From the NCBI RefSeq assembly GCF_019038435.1, contig NZ_JAGPOX010000094.1, forward strand, positions 1-39,411: DNA of 39,411 nt, given 5' to 3'. The stretch comes from Nocardia alni. GTDB lineage: Bacteria > Actinomycetota > Actinomycetes > Mycobacteriales > Mycobacteriaceae. The translations under genes were made by a program, and so were the position numbers. The notes beneath the pieces are model-generated. The model worked only from the letters and a program-made list of their open reading frames with translations, made no database searches and had not been told where the DNA came from. Shown here piece by piece: positions 7,943-16,187 of this stretch. Position 1 is the stretch's first letter. The number at the start of each line of letters is the position of its first letter.

Positions 7943-8434
7943 TCAGAGGGTGAGTGCGACAGCATCCGATCCGGGCCAGTCACCTTGCATGATCACGCGG
8001 AACAATACGCCGCGGGCCGACCAGTTCCGCGCGCAGTCGTCGATCGCACTGGTGAACCACTCTCGCTCGCCGGGCTGATCCGCCAGCAGCTCGGACGAAT
8101 CACGAACCAGTGCAACGTATCCGAGTGCCGGACCGACGAATTCGTCCAGATCCCGCAGGCATTCGTCGAAGGCGTCCTTGTTCTCGCCGAAGTAGTACGG
8201 GAACTGGAAGGCCGCGGCGAACTCGTCGAAAACGCCCGCGACGGTACGCATTTTCGATCCGCGCAGCTCGCGCACCATGTAGTCGGCCGAAACCCGGAAC
8301 CGCACGCTGCTGAACGCCGCGGCGTCGGCCGGCAAGGTGCCCAGCGCGGGCACGGTGTCCGTCGACGCGCCGGGGGCGGCGTCCCGGCCGGTCACGGCGG
8401 CCAGGAACCGCGTCAGGGGCATCGTCCTACTCAT
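7943..8434 (-). CDS. Barstar-family RNase inhibitor
   Basis: A 163-residue protein. The C-terminal half (from about residue 70) has the barstar pattern: VFDEFAAAFQFPYYFGENKDAFDECLRDLDEF, in which the acidic helix after GENKDAF corresponds to the barnase-blocking helix of barstar, followed by the strand LGYVALVRDSSELL. The N-terminal 60 residues are an extension of uncertain role. The ATG at 8434 was chosen over a 17-residue extension because AGGGG lies 10 nt upstream. It follows the exported RNase gene by 75 nt, as expected for an intracellular inhibitor that protects the producer from its own enzyme. Confidence 0.88.
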   Translation of the reverse strand: MSRTMPLTRFLAAVTGRDAAPGASTDTVPALGTLPADAAAFSSVRFRVSADYMVRELRGSKMRTVAGVFDEFAAAFQFPYYFGENKDAFDECLRDLDEFVGPALGYVALVRDSSELLADQPGEREWFTSAIDDCARNWSARGVLFRVIMQGDWPGSDAVALTL

Positions 8435-8509
8435 CAGCGAATCCCCTCTCGACAACCACGGCAGTGTCGTTCGATCCGAACACACTGTCGCACAACGAGT
8501 CGCTCCTCA

Positions 8510-8950
8510 TCAGCGCATCCTGGTGAACGTCTGGTAATGGTCTCCCGTGTAATACGCCGAGCCGTCGCTGCCGGTGATGATGCGCTGGGCGTCGCGCGTA
8601 TGGCCCGGCTGCTTCGGATTGACGTCCCACTCCCGGTAGGTGATCGACTTACCGGAGGAGGCGGTTCTGGGCAGTGAGCCGCCGCGGTTCATCCACTGGT
8701 CGCCGCCCTTGGTGCCGGGCGCGTCGGCCGAACCGGGCCAGCGACCGGCATCGATCTCGGTCAGTGTCTGATACGCACGCGCGGGCACACCCGGGGCATG
8801 CTTACCCGAGGAAGTCCCCGCCTGCACCGTGGCCGCCGTCGAGGACGAATGCGTCGCATGACCGTGCGACACCAACAGCCCGACCACGAGCACGACCACC
8901 AGCGCACCCAGCCCGAGCAGACCCTGCACACGCTTACCGGACAGGTTCAT
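8510..8950 (-). CDS. Exported guanyl-specific ribonuclease (barnase/RNase Sa type)
   Basis: A 146-residue precursor. Residues 10-28 are a hydrophobic signal or anchor helix after a basic start (MNLSGKR). Residues 53-146 are a microbial RNase N1/T1-type domain: TYREWDV supplies the general base Glu (E107), RDAQRI the phosphate-binding Arg (R119/R123), and YYTGDHYQTF the general acid His (H138). It is predicted to cut RNA 3' to guanine outside the membrane. The ATG at 8950 overlaps the TGA of the exonuclease III gene (ATGA), implying coupled translation. The barstar gene follows. Toxin against competitors or nutrient scavenging are both possible. Confidence 0.9.
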   Translation of the reverse strand: MNLSGKRVQGLLGLGALVVVLVVGLLVSHGHATHSSSTAATVQAGTSSGKHAPGVPARAYQTLTEIDAGRWPGSADAPGTKGGDQWMNRGGSLPRTASSGKSITYREWDVNPKQPGHTRDAQRIITGSDGSAYYTGDHYQTFTRMR

Positions 8951-9735
8951 CGGTACTGCACCGTCACCGGGGCATGGTCGGACCAGCGCAGATGATAATC
9001 CGCCGCGCGCTCCACGACCGCCTGCTTGGCCCGCCCGGCGATATCCCCACGCGCCAAGTGGTAATCGATCCGCCAGCCCGCGTCGTTGTCGAAGGCGCGG
9101 CCGCGATAGGACCACCAGCTGTACGGGCCGGGCACGCCCGGATGCAGGGTGCGCACCACATCGACGTATCCGGCGGCGAGCATCTCGTCGATCCAGGCGC
9201 GCTCGCCGGGCAGGAAGCCCGAGTTCTTGACGTTGCCCTTCCAGTTCTTGATATCCAGCTCGGTATGCGCGACATTCCAGTCGCCGCAGATCACGAAGTC
9301 GCGCGTCTGTGCCTTCAGATGTGCGCCCAACTGGCCAAGGAACCGGTACTTTTCATCCTGCATCGGCGTGTCGGCCTCGCCGGTGTGCACGTACACGCTG
9401 GCCACCGTCAGCTCGTCGAATTCGGCCTCGATGTAGCGGCCCAGCCCGTCGAATTCCTCGCTGCCGAATCCGACGCGCACCGAACGAGATTCACGGCGGG
9501 ACAGGATCGCGACCCCGGCGCGCCCCTTCGCGCCCGGCTCGGCAAGCGCCAGATGCCAGCCCGCCTCCAGTACGGGCGCCAGCGCCGCGCGGGTCTGTTC
9601 GTCGGTGGCGCGCGTTTCCTGCAGGCAGATGACGTCGGCCTCGGTGCCCGCGAGCCACTCGAGCATTCCCTTGCCCGTCTTGCCGGTCGCCGCGCGGATG
9701 CCGTTCACGTTGATCGTACTGATGATTTGGGCCAC
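8947..9735 (-). CDS. xth: Exodeoxyribonuclease III (AP endonuclease)
   Basis: A 262-residue endonuclease/exonuclease/phosphatase-fold enzyme of base-excision repair; it cuts at abasic sites and removes 3' blocks. Motifs are STINVNGIRAA at the N-terminus, VICLQET (catalytic Glu, residue 40), YVHTGEA, ICGDWNVAHTELDIKNW (Asp/Asn active site), and the C-terminal WRIDYHLA and SDHAPV (catalytic Asp-His). The start is GTG 9735, which gives the family length. It is the first gene of an operon with the RNase and barstar genes; the overlap with the RNase is 4 nt. A DNA-repair gene leading an RNase-inhibitor pair is unusual. Confidence 0.95.
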   Translation of the reverse strand: MAQIISTINVNGIRAATGKTGKGMLEWLAGTEADVICLQETRATDEQTRAALAPVLEAGWHLALAEPGAKGRAGVAILSRRESRSVRVGFGSEEFDGLGRYIEAEFDELTVASVYVHTGEADTPMQDEKYRFLGQLGAHLKAQTRDFVICGDWNVAHTELDIKNWKGNVKNSGFLPGERAWIDEMLAAGYVDVVRTLHPGVPGPYSWWSYRGRAFDNDAGWRIDYHLARGDIAGRAKQAVVERAADYHLRWSDHAPVTVQYR

Positions 9736-9799
9736 GCCAGAACCGTACAATGCTGGTCAGACACACTTCCCTGCGGACACCGTCGTCCAGGAAGGGGTG

Positions 9800-10645
9800 A
9801 TGACGATGATGTCAGGCACCGCCCCGCTCGCGCCGATGAAAGCCCTGCACACGGGCTCCGGCGATCCCCTTCTGCTCTTACACGGATTCATGCTCTCCCC
9901 GCACTGCTGGGAACAGGTGGCGCAACGCTTGTCGGGTACCTGCGAGGTGTTCGCCCCGGCCTTCCGCGGGCACTGGGGCGGCCCGGATCTGGACGGCTGG
10001 TATCTCGACGTGGCCACGCTGGCCGACCAGATCGAGGATCAGCTCGACGAATTGGGCTGGCGCACCTGTCATATCGCGGGCAACTCGCTGGGCGGCTGGG
10101 TGGGATTCGAGCTCGCGCGACGCGGCCGGGCCCGCACCCTGACCGCGATCGCCCCCGCGGGCGGCTGGTCGAATCCGTCGCTGTGGCAGATCCTGGTCGG
10201 CTTGAAGTTCCTGGCGATGGTTCCGGTCGTCGAGGTCGGCAAGCGGATCGGCGACGTCGGCCTGAGCGCTCCCGCAAGGCAATTCGCGGCACTGTTGTTG
10301 AGCAAGGACACCGGTGCGGTGCCCCGGCGCGCGCTGGAGGGTGTCATCACCGCGGCCCTGAACTGTCCCGCCATACTGCCCATGCTGGCCGGCGGACTGC
10401 GCATGCCGCCACCGGAGGACCTGTCGACGCTGCACACCCCGGTCCGGCTGCTGATGTGCGAACACGACCGGATGATCCCGAATCAGCCCTATGCCGAACG
10501 GTTCCTGCGCGAACTGCCCGAATCCGCCGACCGCATCCTCGTGCACGGGGTCGGACACGTCCCGATGCTCGAAGCACCGGACCGCGTCGCCACCCTCATC
10601 ATCGAACACATGTACGCGAACCGCGCGCGCCTGCGCGTGGTGTAG
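9800..10645 (+). CDS. Alpha/beta hydrolase
   Basis: A 281-residue alpha/beta-hydrolase. The oxyanion segment is LLLLHGFMLSPHCW (residues 24-37), the nucleophile elbow is GNSLGG (Ser 96), the acid is probably D223 in CEHDRMIP, and the His is H253 in GVGHVPMLEAP. A helical lid lies around residues 125-205. Several starts are possible (GTG 9797, ATG 9800, ATG 9806, ATG 9809) after AGGAAGGGG; ATG 9800 is used. It is divergent from xth across 64 bp. The substrate cannot be told from the sequence; esterase or C-C hydrolase activity is typical. Confidence 0.85.
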   Translation: MTMMSGTAPLAPMKALHTGSGDPLLLLHGFMLSPHCWEQVAQRLSGTCEVFAPAFRGHWGGPDLDGWYLDVATLADQIEDQLDELGWRTCHIAGNSLGGWVGFELARRGRARTLTAIAPAGGWSNPSLWQILVGLKFLAMVPVVEVGKRIGDVGLSAPARQFAALLLSKDTGAVPRRALEGVITAALNCPAILPMLAGGLRMPPPEDLSTLHTPVRLLMCEHDRMIPNQPYAERFLRELPESADRILVHGVGHVPMLEAPDRVATLIIEHMYANRARLRVV

Positions 10646-10710
10646 GCCCTATCCGAGCAGCCCCTCGGCCACGTGCGGCCTCGATATTCCCAGCGGTGGT
10701 GATCTGTTTA

Positions 10711-10722
10711 CTTAAAATTAAG
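10711..10722. promoter_or_regulatory. AT-rich dyad upstream of the first four-helix protein gene
   Basis: CTTAA-AA-TTAAG sits in a 26-bp AT-rich patch (10706-10731) inside otherwise GC-rich intergenic DNA, about 60 bp before the start at 10783. It is a plausible promoter or operator; no consensus -35/-10 pair can be fixed. Confidence 0.3.
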
Positions 10723-10782
10723 ATGATCTAAACGCTGTCCCGCAGTATTGATGATGCCGATTCGCGTATGGAGGCTGCTCCG

Positions 10783-11601
10783 ATGGCAGTGCCGACACCA
10801 TGGCAAACAAAGCGCGCTCTCCCGCAATCGGTTCCACGGCTCCTGCCCCTCGGGCGGCTGCGGGCGACCTGGCCGTATGCCATTGCGGCGGTGGGCAGCG
10901 TCGCGGTGTTCTTCATGCTGTTCCAGACCTGGATGGTGACTCCGAACTGGAGCGGTTTCAACGCCGTGGACGCATTCGGCACCACGCACACCACGACCAC
11001 CCACATCAACCTCTGGTCGCAGGAGCAACCTCCCGGCACCAGCGTCACCGGCATCTGGGGGATTCTCACCACAATCTCGGTCTTCGTCACGGTGTTCGCC
11101 GCGATCCAGGCGATCTATCGCGGCACTCGAACTCCCGGACTCGTCACCACGGGTGCGGCGACCGCGGTCGCATTGTTCGTCATCATCGACCTGTTCTATA
11201 TCCGCAGCAAGCAGATCCCGGTGCAGATCACGACCGGCATGGGCAACGATCTGGGTGCGCAGATGGGACTGGTGATCATGGCTATGCGAGGCTCGGGCGC
11301 CTACCCCTGGCCGGGAGTGAAGTACGTACTCGATGCCGCCCATATGACATCGTGGGCATTCAGCACCGCCGCAGTCGCATTCGGGACGGCCGGCGTGGCG
11401 GCGACCCGGACGTGGTACGGGGGCCTGCACGGGGTAGCCCTTGCCGTCGGACGGGGTTGGACGCACCGGCAGGCCCGGTCGATCGGCCAATGGTTGTCCG
11501 ACGAACGATCGCGAGTCTCCGCACCGCGAACCGCGTCACCCACCTCCGCGGCGGAACCGATCGAGCCTGCGGAAGATCGTGATTGGGGTGCGGCGGGCTG
11601 A
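10783..11601 (+). CDS. Four-helix membrane protein, paralog A
   Basis: A 272-residue protein of no recognised family. It has four hydrophobic helices: WPYAIAAVGSVAVFFMLFQT, TGIWGILTTISVFVTVFAAI, TTGAATAVALFVIIDLFYI, and SWAFSTAAVAFGTAGVAATR. A predicted external loop after helix 1 carries VDAFGTTHTTTTHINLWSQ. The start is ATG 10783 because GGAGG lies at 10770-10774; an ATG at 10768 would overlap that site. It ends in DWGAAG, exactly like its convergent paralog at 11609-12367, and the starts are also near-identical (MAVPTPWQTKRALPQ). The C-terminal 60 residues differ most between the two. Function is unknown. Confidence 0.85.
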   Translation: MAVPTPWQTKRALPQSVPRLLPLGRLRATWPYAIAAVGSVAVFFMLFQTWMVTPNWSGFNAVDAFGTTHTTTTHINLWSQEQPPGTSVTGIWGILTTISVFVTVFAAIQAIYRGTRTPGLVTTGAATAVALFVIIDLFYIRSKQIPVQITTGMGNDLGAQMGLVIMAMRGSGAYPWPGVKYVLDAAHMTSWAFSTAAVAFGTAGVAATRTWYGGLHGVALAVGRGWTHRQARSIGQWLSDERSRVSAPRTASPTSAAEPIEPAEDRDWGAAG

Positions 11602-11629
11602 CTGGCGCTCAGCCCGCCGCACCCCAATC
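11581..11629. terminator. Perfect hairpin formed by the two convergent gene ends
   Basis: Arms 11581-11601 and 11609-11629 are exact 21-bp reverse complements with a 7-nt loop (11602-11608). Each arm is the final codons of one paralog, coding DWGAAG and the stop. The structure is strong, GC-rich and symmetric, so it could end transcription in both directions although it is wholly coding apart from the loop. Confidence 0.85.
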
Positions 11630-12367
11630 GCGGGTGTCCGCGGGCTCGATCGATTTCGAATCGGAGACAGCCGGCCCGGCTTGCGATGTGGCGGCGCCCC
11701 TGTGGCGGCCGCCGTACCACGTCCGGGTCGCCGTCACAGCGGCCGCTGTGAGAGCGAACGCGGTGGTGACGTATGCCCACGATGTCAAACGGGCGGCGGC
11801 AAGCGCATACGGCACTCCCGGCCAGGGGTAGGTACTCGTGCCTCGAAGAGCGCTCAGCGCCAGGCCCAATTGCGCGGCCAGATCGTTGCTCATTTTCATC
11901 GACGCCTGCGCCTCGAACATTTTGCTGCGGATATAGAACAGGTCGATGATGACGAACAACGCGACCGCGACCGCCGCGGCGGTGGTGACGAGGCCGAGGA
12001 TTCTGGTCCCGCGATAAATCGCTTGAATCGCGGCAAACACGGTGACGAAGACCGCGATTGTGGTGAGAATCCCCCAGACGCCGCTGACACTGACACCAGG
12101 AGGTTGCTGTTGCGACCAGAGATTCAGGTGAGTGGTCATGGTGTGCGTGGTGCCGAATGCGTCGACGGAATTGGAGCCACTTCGATCCGGGGCTACCATC
12201 CAGGTCTTGAACAGTAGGAAGAACACCGCGACGCTGACCACCGCCGCAACGGCATACGGCCAGCCTGCTCGCAGGCGCCCGGCAAGCAGTAGCCGCGGGG
12301 CCGATTGCGGGAGCGGAACTGGTTGCGGGAGAGCACGCTTAGCCTGCCATGGTGTTGGTGCTGCCAT
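11609..12367 (-). CDS. Four-helix membrane protein, paralog B
   Basis: A 252-residue paralog of the protein at 10783-11601, in opposite orientation and tail to tail with it. The four helices align (WPYAVAAVVSVAVFFLLFKT; GVWGILTTIAVFVTVFAAIQ; TTAAAVAVALFVIIDLFYIR; TSWAYVTTAFALTAAAVTAT), as do the loop VDAFGTTHTMTTHLNLWSQQ and the end DWGAAG. The ATG at 12367 has GGAG 9 nt upstream and matches the paralog's start; TTG 12382 would overlap the ribosome site. The cytoplasmic segment after helix 4 is shorter than in paralog A. The 205 bp upstream (12368-12572) hold an AT-rich stretch around 12430-12510 that probably contains its promoter. Function is unknown. Confidence 0.85.
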   Translation of the reverse strand: MAAPTPWQAKRALPQPVPLPQSAPRLLLAGRLRAGWPYAVAAVVSVAVFFLLFKTWMVAPDRSGSNSVDAFGTTHTMTTHLNLWSQQQPPGVSVSGVWGILTTIAVFVTVFAAIQAIYRGTRILGLVTTAAAVAVALFVIIDLFYIRSKMFEAQASMKMSNDLAAQLGLALSALRGTSTYPWPGVPYALAAARLTSWAYVTTAFALTAAAVTATRTWYGGRHRGAATSQAGPAVSDSKSIEPADTRDWGAAG

Positions 12368-12572
12368 CAGGGCGGTCTCCAAATGCGGGTCGAAAGTATC
12401 GCTACAGCCTGAACGTACAAGTCAACCCGATCCGATCACGCAGCAGTAAACTCGTATTGCGAAAAAGACGATAATTCTCGATTTGTTCGTATTTCGTCGA
12501 ACAGGCGTAACCATCAGTTCAATTGATGCTCGCCGCCAGCAGTAGCTGCCCGATTGCCGCGAACACCGGCCG

Positions 12573-13025
12573 TCAGTCCGCTGCGAGGTCCAGGCCCGGG
12601 AGCTGAGAGCCGGTGGCGGCGCGCAACTGCACGACCGCACGACGCCAACGGCGTTGCGCGCGTCCGGGATCGGGAGAGATGAAGCCGGCCATCAGGATTC
12701 CGCGCAGGACATCCAATGGCGGTGTAAACGAAGCCTCGAACTTCCCTGCGCCGCAATTCATCCGGTACGAATTGCGCGATCGATGTCAGGACCGCGTTAT
12801 TGACCAGCGGTTCGACCTTCTCCATCTCCGCCGCGAGCAGCGGATCGGTGCGACCAGCCACCCAGAGCTCCATCGCGGCGACGAACAACGGCCCCTGATG
12901 CAACGCCCACAGCGAGTCGAGCAGGGCGCCGATCGGATCATCGCCGGTGGCCCCCTGCCGAGTTCCCGCATGGCCGCCTCGGTACGCCGCTGGGCCAGAA
13001 TGGCTGATCGCGGCCACCTGGCCAT
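12573..13025 (-). pseudogene. Decayed TetR-family regulator (C-terminal part)
   Basis: Three overlapping frames, read in order, give one TetR C-terminal domain. These are ARWPRSAILAQRRTEAAMRE (from 13025), then GDDPIGALLDSLWALHQGPL...ELWVAGRTDPLLAAEMEKVE...FVYTAI, then DVLRGILMAGFISPDPGRAQ and on to 12573. Frame breaks lie near 12950-12956 (a run of five C) and 12714-12720. The N-terminal helix-turn-helix is missing: only 15 nt separate the remnant from the MFS gene stop at 13041. The LDSLWALHQGPLF/ELWVAGRTDP pattern is typical of TetR proteins that control exporters. It probably once repressed the adjacent MFS gene. Confidence 0.75.
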
Positions 13026-13040
13026 TCCGCGACTTCTACG

Positions 13041-14300
13041 TCACTGCGCGAGGGCTGTTTCGCCGCGGTTTCTACGGTTCAGCCACACCGTCACCATGAA
13101 CAGCAGCACGCCCGCGAGCGCCAGACCCGCGCCGACCATGGCCGGGGCGGTGTAGCCCAGCCCCGCCGCGATCACACATCCGCCCAGCCACGCCCCGGCC
13201 GCGTTGGCGATGTTCAACGCCGCGTGATTGAGCGCGGCGGCGAGGGTCTGCGCATCGTGCGCCACGTCCATCAGCCGGGTCTGCAATCCCGGCGTCAGTG
13301 CCGCGCCGGACGCGCCGACCAGAAAGGCGCCCACCGCCGCGGTGAACGGATTGTGGGCCGCGGCAACGAATCCGGCGAGGATGACCATGATCGCGATCAG
13401 CGACACGAATACCGACAGGTCCACACCACGGTCGGCGAGGACGCCGCCGAGGATGTTTCCGACGATCATGCCCACGCCGAACAGCGCCAGCACCAGCGGC
13501 ACCAGATTCAGCGACAGTCCGGCCACCGAGGTGAGCGTGGTGGTGACGTAGGTGTAGACCGCGAACATGCCGCCGAAGCCGACCGCACCCACCAGCAGGG
13601 TCAGCAGCACCTGGGAACGGCGCAGCGCACCGAGTTCGGTGCGCGGATCGGTGATCCGCACCCCGGACAGTTCGGGCACGAAGCGCGCGATGGCGACGAC
13701 CGTCAACAGACCGATCGCCGCTACCACGAGATAGGCGTCCCGCCAGCCCAGGGCCTGGCCCAGCCAGGTGGCAGCGGGAACGCCGACGACATTGGCGGCG
13801 CTCAATCCCAGCATAACCGCGGCAATCGCCTTCGCACGCTGCCTTGCCGGGGCCAGGCTGGCCGCCGCGAGCGATGCGACGCCGAAGTACGCGCCGTGCG
13901 GAAGTCCGGAGACGAACCGCGCGAGCACGAACGTGCCGAAGGTGGGCGCGACCACCGCGCCGAGATTGCCCAGTGTGAACGCGGCCATCAGCACGATCAG
14001 CAGCCGCTTGCGCGGCACCCGCGCGCACAGCGCGGCGATCACCGGCGCGCCGACCACGACGCCGAGCGCATACGCCGACACCCCGTAGCCCGCGGTGGGC
14101 TCGGAGACGTGCATGGCGTGCGCGATATTCGGCAGCAAACCCATGGTGACGAACTCGGTCGTGCCGATGCCGAACCCGCCCAGCGCCATCGCCAGCAACG
14201 CGGGGACATGCCACCCGCGGTCCGACGACGGGCGAGCCGTCGTCGTCCGATCCATCGGCTGCTGATCCGTCGTGCGGACTGCGGCGGACCCGGGTGTCAT
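13041..14300 (-). CDS. MFS exporter (AraJ/SotB-like)
   Basis: A 419-residue major facilitator with 12 predicted helices. A polar N-terminus of about 32 residues leads into LLAMALGGFGIGTTEFVTMGLLPNIA, typical of the arabinose-efflux/SotB/chloramphenicol-exporter subgroup. The loop 2-3 signature is LCARVPRKRLLI, and GLPHGAYFGVASLAAASL follows in helix 5. The ATG at 14300 has AGGAGG 5 nt upstream; a 48-residue extension is rejected. The substrate is not predictable; drugs or sugars are usual. Its regulator, the TetR gene immediately downstream, is broken, so control may have been lost or moved elsewhere. Confidence 0.88.
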   Translation of the reverse strand: MTPGSAAVRTTDQQPMDRTTTARPSSDRGWHVPALLAMALGGFGIGTTEFVTMGLLPNIAHAMHVSEPTAGYGVSAYALGVVVGAPVIAALCARVPRKRLLIVLMAAFTLGNLGAVVAPTFGTFVLARFVSGLPHGAYFGVASLAAASLAPARQRAKAIAAVMLGLSAANVVGVPAATWLGQALGWRDAYLVVAAIGLLTVVAIARFVPELSGVRITDPRTELGALRRSQVLLTLLVGAVGFGGMFAVYTYVTTTLTSVAGLSLNLVPLVLALFGVGMIVGNILGGVLADRGVDLSVFVSLIAIMVILAGFVAAAHNPFTAAVGAFLVGASGAALTPGLQTRLMDVAHDAQTLAAALNHAALNIANAAGAWLGGCVIAAGLGYTAPAMVGAGLALAGVLLFMVTVWLNRRNRGETALAQ

Positions 14301-14489
14301 CGGCGCCTCCTGGGCATAGGGGTATCGCTCGGGAATCGCGGCGGGTCGCGCGCGCGACGACTCGAGTAAGGAGTTGTGGCTGAACACGATCAAGCGCAAC
14401 ATGCCGGGCAACGGCCCCGATACCCCGGCGAACCGTGATCTCACTCACCGCCCGCAGGTTCGAGAAGATCGACCAGAGGTTCGGGACGC

Positions 14490-14536
14490 AAAAAGATGGG
14501 CACCCGCGTCCACCGTATGCGGTGGGGCGGGTGCCC
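14490..14536 (-). terminator. Intrinsic terminator of icd
   Basis: On the minus strand a long stem (outer arms GGGCACCCGC and GCGGGTGCCC at 14498-14507 and 14527-14536, inner arms CCACCG/CGGTGG around a TATG loop) is followed by TTTTT (14494-14490). It lies 19 nt after the icd stop and is the clearest factor-independent terminator in the window. Confidence 0.92.
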
Positions 14537-14554
14537 AACAGACAAATACGCCGC

Positions 14555-15772
14555 TCAGCGCACCTCGTGCGCCAGGTTGGCGTCCAGCACGCCGAGGAAC
14601 TCCTCGGTGGTCAGGTAGCCCTGATCGCCGCCGACCAGCGACGCCAGGTCCTTGGTCATCTGGCCCTGCTCGACGGTCTTGATGACGACGTCCTCGAGGG
14701 TCTGCGCGAAGCCGATCACCTCGGGGGTGTTGTCCAGCCGACCGCGATGGGCCAGGCCACGGGTCCACGCGAAGATCGAGGCGATCGGATTGGTGGAGGT
14801 GGGCTTGCCCTGCTGATGCTGGCGGTAGTGCCGGGTGACGGTGCCGTGCGCGGCCTCGGCCTCACAGATCTTGCCGTCCGGGGTCATCAGCACCGAGGTC
14901 ATCAGGCCCAGCGAGCCGAAGCCCTGTGCGACGGTGTCGGACTGCACGTCACCGTCGTAGTTCTTACACGCCCAGACGTAGCCGCCCTCCCACTTCAGCG
15001 AGGAGGCGACCATGTCGTCGATGAGCCGATGCTCGTAGGTCAGGCCCGCGGCGTCGAACTGCGGCTTGAACTCGGTCTCGTACACCTCCTGGAAGGTGTC
15101 CTTGAACATGCCGTCATAGGCCTTCAGGATGGTGTTCTTCGTCGACAGATACACCGGATAGTTCTGCTGCAGACCGTAGTTGAGCGAGGCCCGCGCGAAG
15201 TCCTCGATGGACTTCTTGAAGTTGTACATGCCCATGATGACGCCGCCGTCCTCGGGCATCTTCACGACCTCGTGGACGATCGGCTCACTGCCGTCCTCCG
15301 GGGTGAAGGTGAGCGTGACGGTACCCGCCTGATGCACCTTGAAGTCGGTGGCGCGGTACTGATCGCCGAAGGCGTGACGGCCGATGATGATCGGCTTGGT
15401 CCAGCCCGGCACCAAGCGCGGGACGTTGGAGATGATGATCGGGGCGCGGAAGATCGTGCCGCCGAGGATGTTGCGAATGGTGCCGTTGGGCGACCGGTAC
15501 ATCTTCTTGAGGCCGAATTCCTCGACGCGCGCCTCGTCGGGGGTGATGGTGGCGCATTTGACGCCGACGCCGTGTTCCTTGATGGCGTTGGCGGCGTCGA
15601 TGGTCACCTGGTCGTCGGTCTTGTCCCGGTATTCGATACCGAGGTCGTAGTACTCGAGGTTCACATCGAGGTACGGATGAATCAGCTTGTCCTTGATGAA
15701 CTGCCAGATGATCCGGGTCATCTCGTCGCCGTCGAGTTCGACGACGGTGCCTTCAACCTTGATCTTGGACAT
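14555..15772 (-). CDS. icd: NADP-dependent isocitrate dehydrogenase (homodimeric type)
   Basis: A 405-residue enzyme of the citric acid cycle: oxidative decarboxylation of isocitrate to 2-oxoglutarate with NADP. It is the eukaryote-like homodimeric type, shown by the start (KIKVEGTVVELDGDEMTRII), SPNGTIRNILGGTIFR (substrate phosphosite region), RHAFGDQYRATDF, YDGDVQSDTVAQGFGSLGLM with metal-binding Asp residues, and EAAHGTVTRHYRQHQQG, which binds the coenzyme. It is full length. The ATG at 15772 is preceded by AGGAGG 12 nt upstream, a slightly long spacing. M. tuberculosis Icd1 (Rv3339c) has the same neighbour order, with the methionine genes divergent. Confidence 0.98.
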   Translation of the reverse strand: MSKIKVEGTVVELDGDEMTRIIWQFIKDKLIHPYLDVNLEYYDLGIEYRDKTDDQVTIDAANAIKEHGVGVKCATITPDEARVEEFGLKKMYRSPNGTIRNILGGTIFRAPIIISNVPRLVPGWTKPIIIGRHAFGDQYRATDFKVHQAGTVTLTFTPEDGSEPIVHEVVKMPEDGGVIMGMYNFKKSIEDFARASLNYGLQQNYPVYLSTKNTILKAYDGMFKDTFQEVYETEFKPQFDAAGLTYEHRLIDDMVASSLKWEGGYVWACKNYDGDVQSDTVAQGFGSLGLMTSVLMTPDGKICEAEAAHGTVTRHYRQHQQGKPTSTNPIASIFAWTRGLAHRGRLDNTPEVIGFAQTLEDVVIKTVEQGQMTKDLASLVGGDQGYLTTEEFLGVLDANLAHEVR

Positions 15773-15954
15773 GGATCTTCGTGTCCTCCTAGGAAAGGTG
15801 CTCCCATTACTCGGCCAGGTGAACACGCTTGTGAGCGGACCCAGCTGTTCAACAGACCAACGTATACGTCCCGTACTGGTCACGAGACCCGAGGTGTCAA
15901 ACAAGACAAGCGTACTGCTTTGCCGAATCACACCCCCAACGGACCTCCCGTTGA

Positions 15955-15970
15955 GTGATATCCAGATCAC
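15955..15970. promoter_or_regulatory. Dyad GTGAT-N6-ATCAC in the icd-metX intergenic region
   Basis: The 290 bp between the icd start and the riboswitch (15773-16062) contain no gene. The clearest dyad is GTGAT-ATCCAG-ATCAC at 15955-15970; a 10-bp palindrome ACGTATACGT is at 15860-15869. The spacing of the first is 2 bp longer than a CRP site (GTGA-N8-TCAC), so no factor is assigned. Promoters for icd (leftward) and the riboswitch transcript (rightward) must lie here. Confidence 0.3.
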
Positions 15971-16062
15971 ATTCCCACAGTCCACGCTGTCACCGATCAC
16001 AACCCCCCTCCTTACGACCCGGCATTCCGCCCACAGCCGCCCGCCCGCTACCATGGCTGGGA

Positions 16063-16163
16063 GGTCATGAGTGCCAGCGTCAAGCCCCGGCTCGCTGGTC
16101 GGCAACCCTCCTGTTGCGGTGGGGTGCTCCGGGTGATTGACCGGGCTCTCGAAGGCCGAGAGC
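16063..16163 (+). promoter_or_regulatory. SAM-IV riboswitch
   Basis: The leader matches the actinobacterial SAM-IV aptamer. It starts GGTCATGAGTGCCAGCG, continues AAGCCCCGGCTCGCTGG and CGGCAACCCTCC, then GCGGTGGGGTGC and CCGGGTGA. The outer helix closes between GGTC (16063-16066) and GACC (16139-16142). A following hairpin GCTCTC/GAGAGC (16145-16150 and 16158-16163) is the extra 3' helix of this class. It senses S-adenosylmethionine and should lower expression of metX when SAM is abundant, probably by blocking translation of the leader ORF 25 nt downstream. Confidence 0.92.
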
Positions 16164-16187
16164 AAGCGCGACCATCTGGAGAATGAC

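Noticed and set aside
12514..13017. A complete 167-residue protein in this frame
   Set aside because: Family similarity runs through three frames and the N- and C-terminal parts of this frame alone have none, so it is treated as a pseudogene.
15955..15970. CRP binding site in the icd-metX region
   Set aside because: The half-sites GTGA and TCAC are separated by 8 bp and not the 6 bp of the consensus, so only an unassigned dyad is reported.
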